Of a stretch of DNA of 64,000 nt, positions 26,728 through 36,295 are shown piece after piece (positions within the stretch are counted from its first letter, which is position 1; each line of letters begins with the position of its first letter). This DNA is from Mycobacterium sp. 3519A. GTDB taxonomy: Bacteria; Actinomycetota; Actinomycetes; Mycobacteriales; Mycobacteriaceae. Location: assembly GCF_900240945.1 (NCBI RefSeq), contig NZ_OESG01000014.1:926923-990922 (forward strand), in the 5' to 3' direction. The position numbers and the translations under genes were made by a program. The notes below the pieces were generated by a model that made no database searches, had not been told where the DNA came from, and worked only from the letters and a program-made list of their open reading frames with translations.

Positions 26728-27630
26728 ATGACCCGAACTGAGCACGACAGCTGGGATCTCCGATCGAGTGTCGGAACGGCCGCTACCATGGTCGCCGCCG
26801 CGCGCGCCATCGCGAGTCGACAACCGCAATCCATCATCAACGACCCGTGGGCAGCACCGCTCGTCGAAGCGGTCGGCATCACGCCGCTGACTCGGATGGT
26901 CGAACTCGGCATGCCCCCGGCCGATGACACACTCGCCCCCGAAAAGCGACTCCAACCGATGATCGACTCGTTCGCGGTGCGGACCCGCTTCTTCGACGAG
27001 TTCTTCGTCGGTGCCACGGGCGCCGGAATCCGCCAGGTCGTGATACTGGCGGCCGGACTGGATGCGCGTGCCTACCGACTGTGGTGGCCGCCAAAGACGG
27101 TCATCTACGAAGTGGATCTGCCCAGTGTGTTGTCGCTGAAGGCGGACGTGTTCTCCCGACTCGGCGTGAAACCGGCTGTTGAGCATCGGAGGGTCTCGTG
27201 TGACCTGCGCGAGGATTGGGCAAAAGTGTTGTGCCAATCCGGATTCGACCGATCAGAGCCGACCGCCTGGAGCGCTGAGGAACTTCTGGTGCACCGACCG
27301 ACCGAGTGGCAGGAGCGCCTTTTCGACAGCATCACGGACCTGAGTGCGGTGGGATCGCGCCTGTGCACCGAGTACCACGCGGAAAGCTCCGGAGAAGACG
27401 TCAGGCGAACGAGAATCAGTGCGCGGTGGAAGGCCCACGGCGTGGACGAGGACACGGCAGCGTTGATCGACGGTAGTCACCGCACCGCCGTGCGCAGCTA
27501 TCTGACGGCTAAGCGGTGGAGTGTATTGGAGCGGACCTCTCTGAGCCTGTTCAAGACATACGGGCTTCCCACTCCGCAACGTGACTCCGAGCTACACGGC
27601 GTCGTGGCCGTCACCGCACATCTCGACTAG
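26728..27630 (+). CDS. class I SAM-dependent methyltransferase, mycobacterial TIGR00027/LCMT-like family
   Basis: The 300-residue protein matches a family strongly expanded in mycobacteria and distantly related to leucine carboxyl methyltransferases. Landmarks are WDLRSSVGTAATMVAAARA, INDPWAAPLVEAVG, the SAM motif VVILAAGLDARAYRLWWP and the acidic strand IYEVDLPSVLSLKA. The usual YLPPDAQDRLFD region is altered here (HRPTEWQERLFDSI). The ATG at 26728 has GAGAAGGA upstream; the open frame before it is not family-like. Substrates of this family are mostly unknown. Confidence 0.9.
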   Translation: MTRTEHDSWDLRSSVGTAATMVAAARAIASRQPQSIINDPWAAPLVEAVGITPLTRMVELGMPPADDTLAPEKRLQPMIDSFAVRTRFFDEFFVGATGAGIRQVVILAAGLDARAYRLWWPPKTVIYEVDLPSVLSLKADVFSRLGVKPAVEHRRVSCDLREDWAKVLCQSGFDRSEPTAWSAEELLVHRPTEWQERLFDSITDLSAVGSRLCTEYHAESSGEDVRRTRISARWKAHGVDEDTAALIDGSHRTAVRSYLTAKRWSVLERTSLSLFKTYGLPTPQRDSELHGVVAVTAHLD

Positions 27631-27936
27631 GTCATCGGCGTTGACTCCCGAAACACGCAAACAATGCGCGCCGGTGAGGCTGATCGATGCCAGTGGCAAG
27701 GGCCGCGCCACCGCCCAAATCTGCTCACAAGCACACGATCCGGTGCCCTCACCTCAAGTCGGCGCCGTCCGGCGGTGGCGCGTGACACCGGCCGCCGAAC
27801 GTGGCGACGATCACACCGTCCTTCCGAAATTAATGGTTCGAGGCCATAGTTACCATTAGTAGGTCAACACGGAAGATCACCGGGGCGACTACCGCGTCAC
27901 GACGACGCCGGTCAAAAACGACAAAGGAGATCGGTC
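27631..27936. other. gene-free stretch before the small secreted peptide
   Basis: Apart from probable promoter sequence for the peptide gene I see nothing convincing. Open frames in this stretch are continuations of the methyltransferase shadow frames. Confidence 0.35.
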
Positions 27937-28101
27937 ATGAAGAAGTTCGGATTCGCCTCGCTGATCGCAGCTGCAGCTACCGCAGGCATCCTCGGGTTCG
28001 CCGCGCCGGCGCAGGCCGATCTGGGCCACCACTTGTGGGTGAACACGATCACGTCCAACAACACCTACGTGCCGCACGTCGACACCAGCCCGCATCACTA
28101 G
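27937..28101 (+). CDS. small secreted protein, 54 residues
   Basis: This short gene is well supported. AAAGGAGA lies 6-13 bases before the ATG, an N-terminal signal peptide (MKKFGFASLIAAAATAG) runs to an AxA cleavage site (APAQA), and a strong terminator-like hairpin follows the stop. The predicted mature part is about 27 residues and rich in His, Asn and Thr (starts DLGHHLWVNT, ends HVDTSPHH). I know similar small exported peptides in mycobacteria but no function for them. The terminal histidines could bind a metal, which is only a guess. Confidence 0.8.
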   Translation: MKKFGFASLIAAAATAGILGFAAPAQADLGHHLWVNTITSNNTYVPHVDTSPHH

Positions 28102-28111
28102 ACCGCCGCTC

Positions 28112-28153
28112 GATACAGGAAAGGGCCCCCGACGTGGGGCCCTTTCCTGTATC
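28112..28153. terminator. strong hairpin, probable intrinsic terminator
   Basis: GATACAGGAAAGGGCCCC at 28112-28129 is the exact reverse complement of 28136-28153, giving an 18-bp perfect stem with a 6-base loop, 10 bp after the small peptide stop. There is no long T tract, as is common in mycobacteria. Confidence 0.75.
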
Positions 28154-28422
28154 TGGCGAGCAAGCAGGACGCCGGCGGTGAGACCACCCTCGCCGCCCAC
28201 CGGCGTCCGACGCCCGCTCAGAGCGGAGCGCCGCCGAGACCCCAGACGGCCCGGGTGACGTCCGCCTCGGCAGCCGCCCACTGGGCGGTGCAACCCACCT
28301 TTCGGTAATCAGCGATGGGCCTGTCACGGACACGCCGGCCGGCGGTCGCCGACATCCGCCGCCTGTTGTCTGGGCTGCTCTGCCCATTTCAGTGCGCCGA
28401 CAGGGTATCGTTGGTTAACAAG
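28154..28422. other. intergenic region before the tandem TetR gene
   Basis: No gene is seen. The TetR start may be served by a promoter close to the ATG (GGTATCGT around 28405), and there is no clear ribosome site, which would fit a leaderless transcript. Confidence 0.3.
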
Positions 28423-29775
28423 ATGACCACCGCGGATGCCCCCAACGAGCGGGGTTTCACAGCCAGAGGGCTTGCGACCAAAGAGAGAATTCTGCGGTGT
28501 GCGGCAGATGTCCTGATGCAAGGTGGATTGGCCGCGTTCAACCACGAGAAGGTTCGCCAAGCGGCCTCCGTGAGTGGTTCTCAACTCAATCACTATTTCG
28601 AGGACCGGCAGGACCTGATCCGTGCCGTCGTTGCGCGCCAGATCGACACCGTTCTCGACTTCCATCGGCAACCCAAACTGGGCGGACTGGACACCTTCGC
28701 CGATTGGGAGAACTGGGCCGACCTCAACGTCCGCTATCTTCGGAAAATTGGGTTCCGCGGGACGGCGACCTATCACGCGCTGGCCGGTCAGCTAGCCAAG
28801 TCCGACGAAGACACGCGGCTGATATTCGCCGACGGTTACCGGCGGTGGATCACCCTGCTGGAAGACTCTTTCGCACGGATGAGAAGTCGCGGTCTGCTCG
28901 TGAAGACGGCCGATCCGCGCCGCCTCGCGACCGTCGTGGTCAGCCTGCATCAAGGCGCGGGGATTCTGGCGTTCGCCTACCGTCAGGAATGGCCCCTAAT
29001 CGAGGTCACCCGGTTCGTCGTCGCCTACCTACGCGGGTTCGCCAAGGATCCCGCAGAACGCGCTCCGCGACGACATCGTCGCAGCCGCCGGCCGACTCCC
29101 ATTCACGCTGAACCGCTGCCGGATCCGGGTTTTACCCGCAAAGGCATGGCCACGAGGCAGCGGATCGTCGAGGGAGCCGCCGAATTGATCCTGCAGCGCG
29201 GGGTCAGCGGCACCAGCCTGGAGGATGTCCGACTCGCGCTCGGCGTCAGTGGATCGCAACTGTCGCACTATTTCGGTGACAAACGGGATCTGATCCGCCA
29301 AGTCATCGCTGCGCGCACGGATTTCGTCATTGACTTCCACCGTCAGCCCCAGATGGCGGGTCTGGACACATTGCGGTCGCTGCACCGATGGGCGGATATG
29401 TGCTGGGCACAAGCCGGAGAGAACTACATTGAAAACGGCTGCGTGTACGGGTCGCTGACGGCGGAACTTCTCGAAGCTGATGATGTCGTCCTGGACGATC
29501 TCGCCACGGGATACGACCGATGGCTCACCCTGTTCCGCGACGGTCTGTCACGGATGGCGCAACACGAGGACGTCGTGGCTGAGTTCGACCCCCGCCATCT
29601 CGCGGCGATCCTGGTCGCCGCGCATCAGGGCAGCACGATGCTGACCCACATCACCCAAACCGCCGAACCGTTCAAGTTTGCGATCGACGCGGCCTTGGCC
29701 TATGTCGAGTCGTTCACGAAGTCCGGTCCCGGGAAGTCAGGTCCCCGAAACCTCGGCGCGCGCATCGCGTCTTGA
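28423..29775 (+). CDS. fused tandem TetR-family transcriptional regulator
   Basis: The 450-residue protein contains two complete TetR units in one chain. Unit one has its helix-turn-helix near residues 20-65 (KERILRCAADVLMQGG, VSGSQLNHYFEDRQDL); unit two begins near residue 245 (GMATRQRIVEGAAELILQRG, VSGSQLSHYFGDKRDL). Both share the HTH and the following DFHRQP and GGLDT or AGLDT segments, so an internal duplication is plain. A basic linker (RRHRRSRRP) joins them. Such a protein could act as a covalent dimer on an asymmetric operator. It converges with a P450 gene; the paralogue at 54.5 kb is also beside a P450 gene. The ATG at 28423 fits the domain start. Confidence 0.88.
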   Translation: MTTADAPNERGFTARGLATKERILRCAADVLMQGGLAAFNHEKVRQAASVSGSQLNHYFEDRQDLIRAVVARQIDTVLDFHRQPKLGGLDTFADWENWADLNVRYLRKIGFRGTATYHALAGQLAKSDEDTRLIFADGYRRWITLLEDSFARMRSRGLLVKTADPRRLATVVVSLHQGAGILAFAYRQEWPLIEVTRFVVAYLRGFAKDPAERAPRRHRRSRRPTPIHAEPLPDPGFTRKGMATRQRIVEGAAELILQRGVSGTSLEDVRLALGVSGSQLSHYFGDKRDLIRQVIAARTDFVIDFHRQPQMAGLDTLRSLHRWADMCWAQAGENYIENGCVYGSLTAELLEADDVVLDDLATGYDRWLTLFRDGLSRMAQHEDVVAEFDPRHLAAILVAAHQGSTMLTHITQTAEPFKFAIDAALAYVESFTKSGPGKSGPRNLGARIAS

Positions 29776-29922
29776 CCTTGCGACGCGCACTATCACCACC
29801 GACTCGACATGGGTGTGAACGCTCGGAGCTTCTGCAGACAAGGTTGCCGCGAGCGATGACGGCACCGACGATGGGGCCAAGCGCATGCAAACCTGGGGGG
29901 AACGCGCAGTGCCTGTCTGTCC

Positions 29923-31173
29923 TCAACGCATCCGGTAGCGGATCGGCAGATGCTTGAGTCCACCGACGAAAAGCGTTGACGAGTAACAGGGTTCGCCGGC
30001 CAGCTCGATGCGGTTGAGGCGCGGAATGAGCTCCTCGAAGAATATCGAGATCTCCATCCGTGCCAGCGCGGCTCCGAGGCAGAAGTGGACACCGGCGCCA
30101 AAACCCAAGTGCTTGTTGTCGACCCGGCCGACGTCGAATCGGTTCGGCTCGTGAAAGACACCGGGGTCGCGGTTGGCGGCCGGGTAGATCATGGCGACAG
30201 TGCTGCCCGCGGCCAGCGGGATGCCGTGCACGACCGTGTCGGCGCTGGCTGTGCGCAGGAAGGACTTCACGGGCGTGGTCCACCGGATCATCTCGTCGAC
30301 GCCGGTGGCCAGCAGTCCTAGATCGGCACGCAGTCGACGGTGCTGGTCGGGGTGCTCGATGATGGCCAGCAGACCGCCGGCGATGCAGGCCTTGGTGGTG
30401 TCGTGACCGGCAGACGCGATGAGGCGGTAGTACGACGACGCCTCTTCCTCGGAGAGCAATTGGCCGTCGATGCGTGCGTTGGCTATCGCAGAGGCAAGGT
30501 CATCGGCGGGGGCTGCGCGCCGATACGCCGTCACCTCATTGAAATAGGCCGTGAAGTCCGCCAGGACCCGCACCATGTCCGCGCTGGTGTCCCCGCGGCG
30601 GGTGTCTTCGTCATTGTGCCCGAACAGTTCTCGCGTCCAGCGCTGCAGCATCGGGTAGTCGGCCTCAGGTAGGCCCAGCAAAGACATGATGACGTAACCG
30701 GGGAAGGCGACGGCAACCTCGTGGACGAATTCACATTCTGCGCTGTCGGCCATCAGGTCGACGTAGCGTTTGGCAAGGGCGCGGATCGTGCTCTGAAGTT
30801 CACGCATGACTTTCGGGCGGAACCATTCGGCACCGACGGCCCTCATCGATCGGTGGTAGGCGCCATCGAGGTGCACGAGGTTGCGGGTTCCCTTGCCCGC
30901 AAGGCGCATTTCGCGCAGCTTCAGCCCCACTTCTGCGGCTTCCAGAATGGTGCGGGGGGCGTTGGTGAAGAGATCGTGATCGCGCTCGATACGCAGGACG
31001 TCGGCATGGCTGGTGATCGCCCAGAACGGCTGGTATCGCGGGTCGTGATCGACGCGGACGACGGGCGCATGGTCACGCAACAGCGTCATGCCTTCGTGGA
31101 ATGCATCTTCGTCCGCGTAAAACGCGGGCTCAATCAGCCGGCGGGAGACGTCCTCGACGGTGATCGTTGGCAT
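29923..31173 (-). CDS. cytochrome P450
   Basis: The enzyme is a bacterial class I P450 of 416 residues. It has the I-helix motif ASAGHDTTK, the ExxR-type segment DEMIRWTTPVKSF and the heme-binding FGAGVHFCLGAALARME with its cysteine ligand. I start it at the ATG at 31173, which has GGAGG five bases upstream; about 66 further upstream codons lack P450 character. The same length and many shared segments with the P450 at 53.2 kb make them paralogues (for example DDLASAIANA and RNLVH). Electron partners are not encoded beside it. The substrate is unknown. Confidence 0.92.
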   Translation of the reverse strand: MPTITVEDVSRRLIEPAFYADEDAFHEGMTLLRDHAPVVRVDHDPRYQPFWAITSHADVLRIERDHDLFTNAPRTILEAAEVGLKLREMRLAGKGTRNLVHLDGAYHRSMRAVGAEWFRPKVMRELQSTIRALAKRYVDLMADSAECEFVHEVAVAFPGYVIMSLLGLPEADYPMLQRWTRELFGHNDEDTRRGDTSADMVRVLADFTAYFNEVTAYRRAAPADDLASAIANARIDGQLLSEEEASSYYRLIASAGHDTTKACIAGGLLAIIEHPDQHRRLRADLGLLATGVDEMIRWTTPVKSFLRTASADTVVHGIPLAAGSTVAMIYPAANRDPGVFHEPNRFDVGRVDNKHLGFGAGVHFCLGAALARMEISIFFEELIPRLNRIELAGEPCYSSTLFVGGLKHLPIRYRMR

Positions 31174-31526
31174 GCCTACCTCCACTCGAAGTGAGCAGTC
31201 GCCGTCGGGTCGATGCGTTTCCGCGGGCTGTGACCGCACTGGCGATGGTGCGCGGACTGCAGTCGCGATGTCGACAAACGGCGTCGAAGGCGGTGTTTCG
31301 AAATTGTCATGTGCCAGTAGGGTTACCGCCTCCGGCTCCGTGCCCGTCATGTCGGTCAACTGAGCGTGCACAGTGATCGGTGTGGTCGCGACCTATGAAT
31401 TCGTGCTGCCTGTCGATGCGGGAGCAAGCAGTTGGCCGGCTTTGATGCGCGGCGTGATCGGATCTGCTTCTTGCGGCGAAGCTCAGTCCAGTTCGATCGT
31501 CGGCGCGAGCGCGACAGCTCGGCGTG
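31174..31526. other. gene-free stretch upstream of the P450
   Basis: This stretch should hold the P450 promoter and leader. I see no palindrome of the two families described elsewhere in the window and no credible gene. Confidence 0.3.
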
Positions 31527-31805
31527 TCATGGGACTCCGTTGATGCCAGGATGCTGTCCGGGCGGGACATTCGGTGCCGGTGTAGCGAGCACCGGAGGTG
31601 TGAAACGGTTTCCCCCGTGGGGATCCAGGCTCTTCTCGGTGGGCAACGCCGGTGCCGCCGTGGTCGGGGTTGTCGTCGTTGTCGGACTGGTCGACGGCGC
31701 CGACGGAGGAGTGCGATTGTCGCCGCAAGCTCCCAGGGCCATGGTGAATGCCGCTACGCCAGCAACGATACCCAACCTCCGTCGTCGGGCTGGGGTTGTC
31801 TTCAT
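31527..31805 (-). CDS. small lipoprotein, Pro/Thr-rich
   Basis: The 92-residue protein starts with a basic signal peptide and a lipobox (FTMALGAC), so Cys27 should be lipidated and the protein anchored outside the membrane. The mature part is low complexity, rich in Thr, Pro and Ser (TSPTTTTTPTTAAPALPT), then DPHGGNRFTPP. An AGGAGG ribosome site lies just upstream of the ATG. A TGGG-N8-CCCA palindrome is about 160 bp upstream. No function can be named. Confidence 0.8.
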   Translation of the reverse strand: MKTTPARRRRLGIVAGVAAFTMALGACGDNRTPPSAPSTSPTTTTTPTTAAPALPTEKSLDPHGGNRFTPPVLATPAPNVPPGQHPGINGVP

Positions 31806-31966
31806 GCTGTCAGCCCTCCTGAAATCTGTTGGAAGCTGGTCTTATCGGACGGTTCGGGACTGGTTGCGGTGAGAAAGGCGCAGCGGCACGTCACACTCTG
31901 ATTGGATTGAGCTCGGTGTTCTCCGTCGGCCCGAGCAGCACGGTTCGTGCATGCATTTCACATTAT

Positions 31967-31982
31967 TGGGTTGTGAAACCCA
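31967..31982. promoter_or_regulatory. TGGG-N8-CCCA palindrome, site a
   Basis: TGGGTTGTGAAACCCA is flanked by ATT on the left and CAATA on the right. It lies in the 302-bp gap between the lipoprotein gene start and the LAL regulator stop; the rest of the gap is empty. It matches the consensus shared with seven other intergenic sites in the window. Confidence 0.5.
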
Positions 31983-32107
31983 CAATAGCGGTGTCAGCGG
32001 ATTTGTACAGGAACCAAGGGGCGGGCAGACATCACTGGTTCGCCGTGAACACGAGAGCCCGTGAGTGATGGACCACTGAGTGGGAACCTGCGCGGGTGAT
32101 GCGGTGG

Positions 32108-34948
32108 CTAGCCTGTTTCTTCCTCGCCGACGGTGTCGACCTCAGCGCCCACGCGGGCCAACTCGGCGCGGGATTTGATGCCCAATTTGGCGAAAGCGTT
32201 GCGGACGTGGGCTTTGACGGTGTGCAGCGACAGGTGCAATTGCTCGGCGGCTTCGCGGTTGGTGGCGCCGTCGCGGATGACGCTGATGACGCGCAGCTCG
32301 GCGTCGGTCAGGCTATCCCAGCCGGTGCGGCTGCGGGGTCGGGTGACAATGCGTCGCTGGACGCCGAGGGTGCGCAAAACCCGCCCGACACGGCGGGCGT
32401 CAGCGACGGCTTCGCATCGGGTGAAGGTTTCGAAGGCGGCGTTGAGGTGCTCGATCGCTTCGGGATGCCGGCCACCGCTGATCAGGGCGCAGCCGGCGTC
32501 CGCCGCGGCGCCGGCGTAGAGCAGCGGGCGACGGGTGTGCAGCGCGGCTGCCGCGTCGGTCAAGAGGTCGGGGTCGCCGCTGAGGAGCCCGCGAGCGTGA
32601 ACCGCAGCGGCGTCCAGCAGCGGCGTCGCAGGTCGTTCACAGGTGAGCAGGCCGATGCTGTCTTCAACGCGGGCACGTAGGCAGGCGTCGTCGGCTGCGG
32701 CCGCCACCCGAGCCGCCAGCACGAGCTGGTCGATGACGTTGAGCCACAGCGGGGTGATCAAGCCGGCCGACTCATGGGCGAACCGCCGCAGCGCTTCGGC
32801 AACGTCGCCGCGGTGCCAGGCAGCCTGCGCGATGACATACGAGGCTCCTCCTGCTACCAGCGGAGACGCGCTGCAACACAGTGCCCGGGCGTCTTCAATG
32901 ACGTGCTGTAGCAGGTTGCGATCGTCGGTTCTCACTGCCACCTCGGCGAGCACCAGCATGCGCATCATGTTGTTCTCGGTGACATTTCCCCACTCGCTGT
33001 TCGGCAGCGCTTCGATGGCCGCGCGGGCGGCGGCCAGCCTGCCCGCGGCGGCGTTGGTCATGCCGTCCAGGACCGCCCACGGCATGAGCGCCATCGAGTA
33101 TTGGTTGCGCCGAGCGCGTCCTATGCCTCCGGCGACCTCTTCGCGCGCCTTCTCAAGGCAGCCGAATGTGACGACCAGGCGCACCCGGTGGATGTCTGCG
33201 ATGACGTGCCCGAGCGTGGTGTCCGCCGAATGGGCCAGCACCGCAAGGGATTCCATGCGCTGACAGGCCTGACTCACTCGCCCCCCGTGGAGTTCGACCA
33301 TACCAAGAGCAGTACCGCTCACGATCTGCGCTTCCAGGTCCGCGCAAGCGTTGGCGGTGGCCCACGCCTGATCAGCGGTGTGGGCGTCAGCCTGCATGCC
33401 GTTGACCGCCTCGAAGTAAGCCAGCCACGCCAGGTGCCTGGCGCGTGTCACGTCGTTGACCGTGACCAACTCGAGGGCTTTGCGGTTTTCGGCGATGCGC
33501 TCTTCGGGAGCCTCGGTGCCCGAGGCGATGCGCAGCCGGATTTCGGCTTCGCCCTCCTGCGATGCGCTCGACAGCAATACGGTGCCCGCGAGCTGCTGCG
33601 CCTCCCGATAGCGGTTCGCCCGGTTGAGCAGCGCGACGGCCTCGGCAACGAGCGGTTCGCGGGCGGGATCATCCCGAGCGAGCAGCTCCAACGCGCGCTG
33701 GGCGAGATCGGCTGCAGCGCCGGGGTCGCTTCGTCCTACCGACGTCGCGGCCTGGCGCAGGGCGGTGACGGCGGCCTGATCGCCGGGCTCAGCGCTGCGC
33801 GCAAGCTGGGTGGCAACCATTTCGGGGGCAGCGCCGAGCTCGAGCAACGTGGCCGCCGACTGGCGTTCGATGGCCCGGCACAACGACCTGGGCATTGAGG
33901 CCCGGGTCGCATAGCGCAGCAGATCGTGCCGGAAGGTGAGGTTGTCACCGCGTTCGGCGAGCAAATCGGCTCGCACCGCTTCCTGCACCGCGGCCATCAG
34001 AGCCGCTGGAGGGCGCTGCAAGATCGCGGCCAGCAAGGTGACGGTGAAGCGGTCAGGCAGTGTCGCGGCAACCCGTACGATCTCAGCCGCCTCGTCGGAC
34101 AGTTCGTCGAGTCGTTGCTCCATGCCGATGGCGAGCCGACGCGGCAGCCCCTCACCGGCAGCACTGGCGCATCCGGCCCGGACATGCAGGCGGCCCTCTT
34201 CTTCGAGGCCGCGCAGCAGTTCGATGAGCAAAAACGGGCTGCCGTGGGCCTTGGCTGCCAGGCTCAGCAGTGACGAGTCGGCGCTCGCACGCACCGAGTC
34301 CTGCACGACCTCGACAACATCGTCCGGCGATAGTGGGCGCACCTGAACGAATGTCGCTCCGCCGCGGCGCAATTCGGCCATGGTCTGGCGAGCCGCGGCG
34401 TCGCCGGAATGCTGTCGGGCGGCCAGGATCCACAGCACCGGCGCGGATTTCTGCAGAGCCAGCACACGCAATGCGAGCAGGGTGGCGTTGTCGGCCCAAT
34501 GGATATCGTCGAGCAGAATCGCAATCGGCTGTTGGGTGGCGGCTGCGTTGATGGCCGCGCGCAGATCATGAATCACCCAGTACCGCAGGTCTGCGGTGTC
34601 GCCGAGGCGGCGCAGTGCGGCCGCGTCGCCGACCGGCGGGTCCGCATGCAGCGTGGCGGAGAACAACGGATAGAAGGGGGCGGACTGCCGGTATTCGAAT
34701 CCTTGTCCGCGCAGCGTCCGTACGCCGCGCTGCTCGGCGCGCATCTGCGCTTCGGCCAGCAAGTGGCTTTTACCGATTCCGGGCGGCCCTTCGAGGACGA
34801 CTACGCCGGCGCGCCCGTCGAGGAGGGCGCTGATGGCCGTGTCGAGCACAGTCAGTTCCGCGGAACGTCCGCGGGTGGGTGACCCGCAGTGTGGTGAAGA
34901 GGTCACGATTGCGGCGCCCGGTTCGACGGGGTCGTCTATGGCTGACAC
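32108..34948 (-). CDS. LAL-type LuxR regulator with AAA ATPase domain
   Basis: This 946-residue regulator has an N-terminal nucleotide-binding module with Walker A GPPGIGKSHLL (about residue 55) and Walker B AILLDDIHWAD (about 145). A long helical, TPR-like middle section follows, and a LuxR helix-turn-helix lies at the C-terminus (LTDAELRVISVIRDGATNRE, then LHTVKAHVRNAFAKLGI). The family (MalT/LAL) activates transcription after ligand and ATP binding. Site b of the palindrome family lies about 250 bp upstream, so the gene may be a target or the source of that control. The ligand is unknown. Confidence 0.9.
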   Translation of the reverse strand: MSAIDDPVEPGAAIVTSSPHCGSPTRGRSAELTVLDTAISALLDGRAGVVVLEGPPGIGKSHLLAEAQMRAEQRGVRTLRGQGFEYRQSAPFYPLFSATLHADPPVGDAAALRRLGDTADLRYWVIHDLRAAINAAATQQPIAILLDDIHWADNATLLALRVLALQKSAPVLWILAARQHSGDAAARQTMAELRRGGATFVQVRPLSPDDVVEVVQDSVRASADSSLLSLAAKAHGSPFLLIELLRGLEEEGRLHVRAGCASAAGEGLPRRLAIGMEQRLDELSDEAAEIVRVAATLPDRFTVTLLAAILQRPPAALMAAVQEAVRADLLAERGDNLTFRHDLLRYATRASMPRSLCRAIERQSAATLLELGAAPEMVATQLARSAEPGDQAAVTALRQAATSVGRSDPGAAADLAQRALELLARDDPAREPLVAEAVALLNRANRYREAQQLAGTVLLSSASQEGEAEIRLRIASGTEAPEERIAENRKALELVTVNDVTRARHLAWLAYFEAVNGMQADAHTADQAWATANACADLEAQIVSGTALGMVELHGGRVSQACQRMESLAVLAHSADTTLGHVIADIHRVRLVVTFGCLEKAREEVAGGIGRARRNQYSMALMPWAVLDGMTNAAAGRLAAARAAIEALPNSEWGNVTENNMMRMLVLAEVAVRTDDRNLLQHVIEDARALCCSASPLVAGGASYVIAQAAWHRGDVAEALRRFAHESAGLITPLWLNVIDQLVLAARVAAAADDACLRARVEDSIGLLTCERPATPLLDAAAVHARGLLSGDPDLLTDAAAALHTRRPLLYAGAAADAGCALISGGRHPEAIEHLNAAFETFTRCEAVADARRVGRVLRTLGVQRRIVTRPRSRTGWDSLTDAELRVISVIRDGATNREAAEQLHLSLHTVKAHVRNAFAKLGIKSRAELARVGAEVDTVGEEETG

Positions 34949-35196
34949 CTCTAGTCCTACCGCGCGGCCCGCGTGACGGTGACGCGGGGCGAAAAATCAT
35001 CGAGGATGCTGGCAGGTGACGGTGCCGACCTGAGTGGACCGACGCAAAGAAACACGGGACCATGCGCGCAGTGCGGCGCCGTGCGTGCTGAAGGCCGGAC
35101 GTCCGAACTGTCGTCCACGGCCACGGCGGCCCTCCCAGGCTGAGATGTCCCACTTCGCACAACCGGTGGGGCGCCGCGTCTTCGGCACCCCCATTA

Positions 35197-35212
35197 TGGG
35201 ACAAGCAACCCA
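35197..35212. promoter_or_regulatory. TGGG-N8-CCCA palindrome, site b
   Basis: TGGGACAAGCAACCCA has long flanking arms: CCATTATGGG on the left and CCCATTATGG on the right. It is in the 333-bp gap upstream of the LAL regulator gene. Nothing else is seen in that gap. Confidence 0.55.
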
Positions 35213-35281
35213 TTATGGCACAGCGTGGCTCCGCAGCGCCATAGCCAGTCCACGGCCCTGTGTTGCCACGTGTCGTCTGCG

Positions 35282-36295
35282 TCAGGCCGCTTCGAACGCT
35301 CCGATCAGGTGGGCCACGTCGCGTCGTCGTGAAACGGCCGGCCACACCGCCCAGGTATTTCGCGCCACGCAATCACCGCGTAGAGGGAGCCAGGTGATCG
35401 AGGCGGGAAGGCAGTGCGCGCAGGGCGCCGGGGTGAGTGCGAAGGCGTTCTCCGAGGTTAGAAGTGCCGCCATCAACGCGGGTGCCCGACGGTTCTCGAG
35501 GTCGTCATTCGCCGCGCTCACGCCGACGCCGCGCACCTTGAGAACTGCGACGATCTCCTCATACCACGCCGGGCTATCGGCGCGAGGGAATGCGAGCCAC
35601 TGCAATCCGGCCAGGGCGTGCAGGCGAACGCCGTGATCGGCGGATAGCCGGTGGGCGCGCCATTTCGGCAGCAGGACGCCCAGTTCCTCACGGTCGACTC
35701 GGAGGGTGTCCAGGTCACGTCCGGCTGGGACCTCGAGCATGAAACTCACGTCGAGGTCACCGGTGCGCAAGCCGGCGACCTGCTCGTCGGCGGTGAGGTA
35801 GCGCGGTTGTACCGGGATGTCGGGGTGCGCTTCGCTGAACCCGGCGATAGCGGCGTAAATGTTCGGGGCCGGGTCGGGCGGAATCCCCACGCGCAGAGCG
35901 GTGTCGGCGTCGCCGCCGCGGTTTCCGACGATGGCCGGCATCAGTTGGTCCAACCGGGACAGGATGGCCCTGGCCTCGTCGAGCAGGGCCTGGCCCGCCT
36001 CGGTTCGCACCACACCCGACGCGCTGCGCAGGAACAGTTCGACGCCGATGCGGCGCTCCAGGGCGTTGATGGTCTGCGATACCGCTGGCTGGCTGACATG
36101 CAGCCGACGAGCCGCCGCCGAGATGCTGCCCTCTTCGACGACGGCGACGAACGCCTCCAGTTTGGCCGGGGTGATGAAGTCGCGGCCAGCGGGCGGCGAC
36201 CCGGTCAAGGGCGACGCTGCGCCGACGCCAGTGGTGGCAGTCTCACCAGCGGCACAGACGCCTTGGTCGAGCGCAACCGCGTGTACGGGCGTCAT
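35282..36295 (-). CDS. LysR-family transcriptional regulator
   Basis: The 337-residue protein has the LysR winged helix-turn-helix (KLEAFVAVVEEGSISAAARR, then VSQPAVSQTINALERRIG) and a substrate-binding domain (LRVGIPPDPAPN, GDLDVSFMLE). About 40 residues precede the HTH, more than usual, so a start inside that leader is possible, but no better ATG exists. The C-terminal WAVWPAVSRRRDVAHLIGAF resembles the WAAWSASSRRRDLGHLVALL end of the other two LysR proteins in the window, so the three may be related. It is separated from the LAL gene and diverges from the SDR gene. Confidence 0.88.
   Translation of the reverse strand: MTPVHAVALDQGVCAAGETATTGVGAASPLTGSPPAGRDFITPAKLEAFVAVVEEGSISAAARRLHVSQPAVSQTINALERRIGVELFLRSASGVVRTEAGQALLDEARAILSRLDQLMPAIVGNRGGDADTALRVGIPPDPAPNIYAAIAGFSEAHPDIPVQPRYLTADEQVAGLRTGDLDVSFMLEVPAGRDLDTLRVDREELGVLLPKWRAHRLSADHGVRLHALAGLQWLAFPRADSPAWYEEIVAVLKVRGVGVSAANDDLENRRAPALMAALLTSENAFALTPAPCAHCLPASITWLPLRGDCVARNTWAVWPAVSRRRDVAHLIGAFEAA

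Noticed and set aside
32096..32680. Plus-strand frame opposite the end of the LAL regulator
   Set aside because: It mirrors the LuxR HTH region on the other strand; glycine-rich composition typical of shadows.
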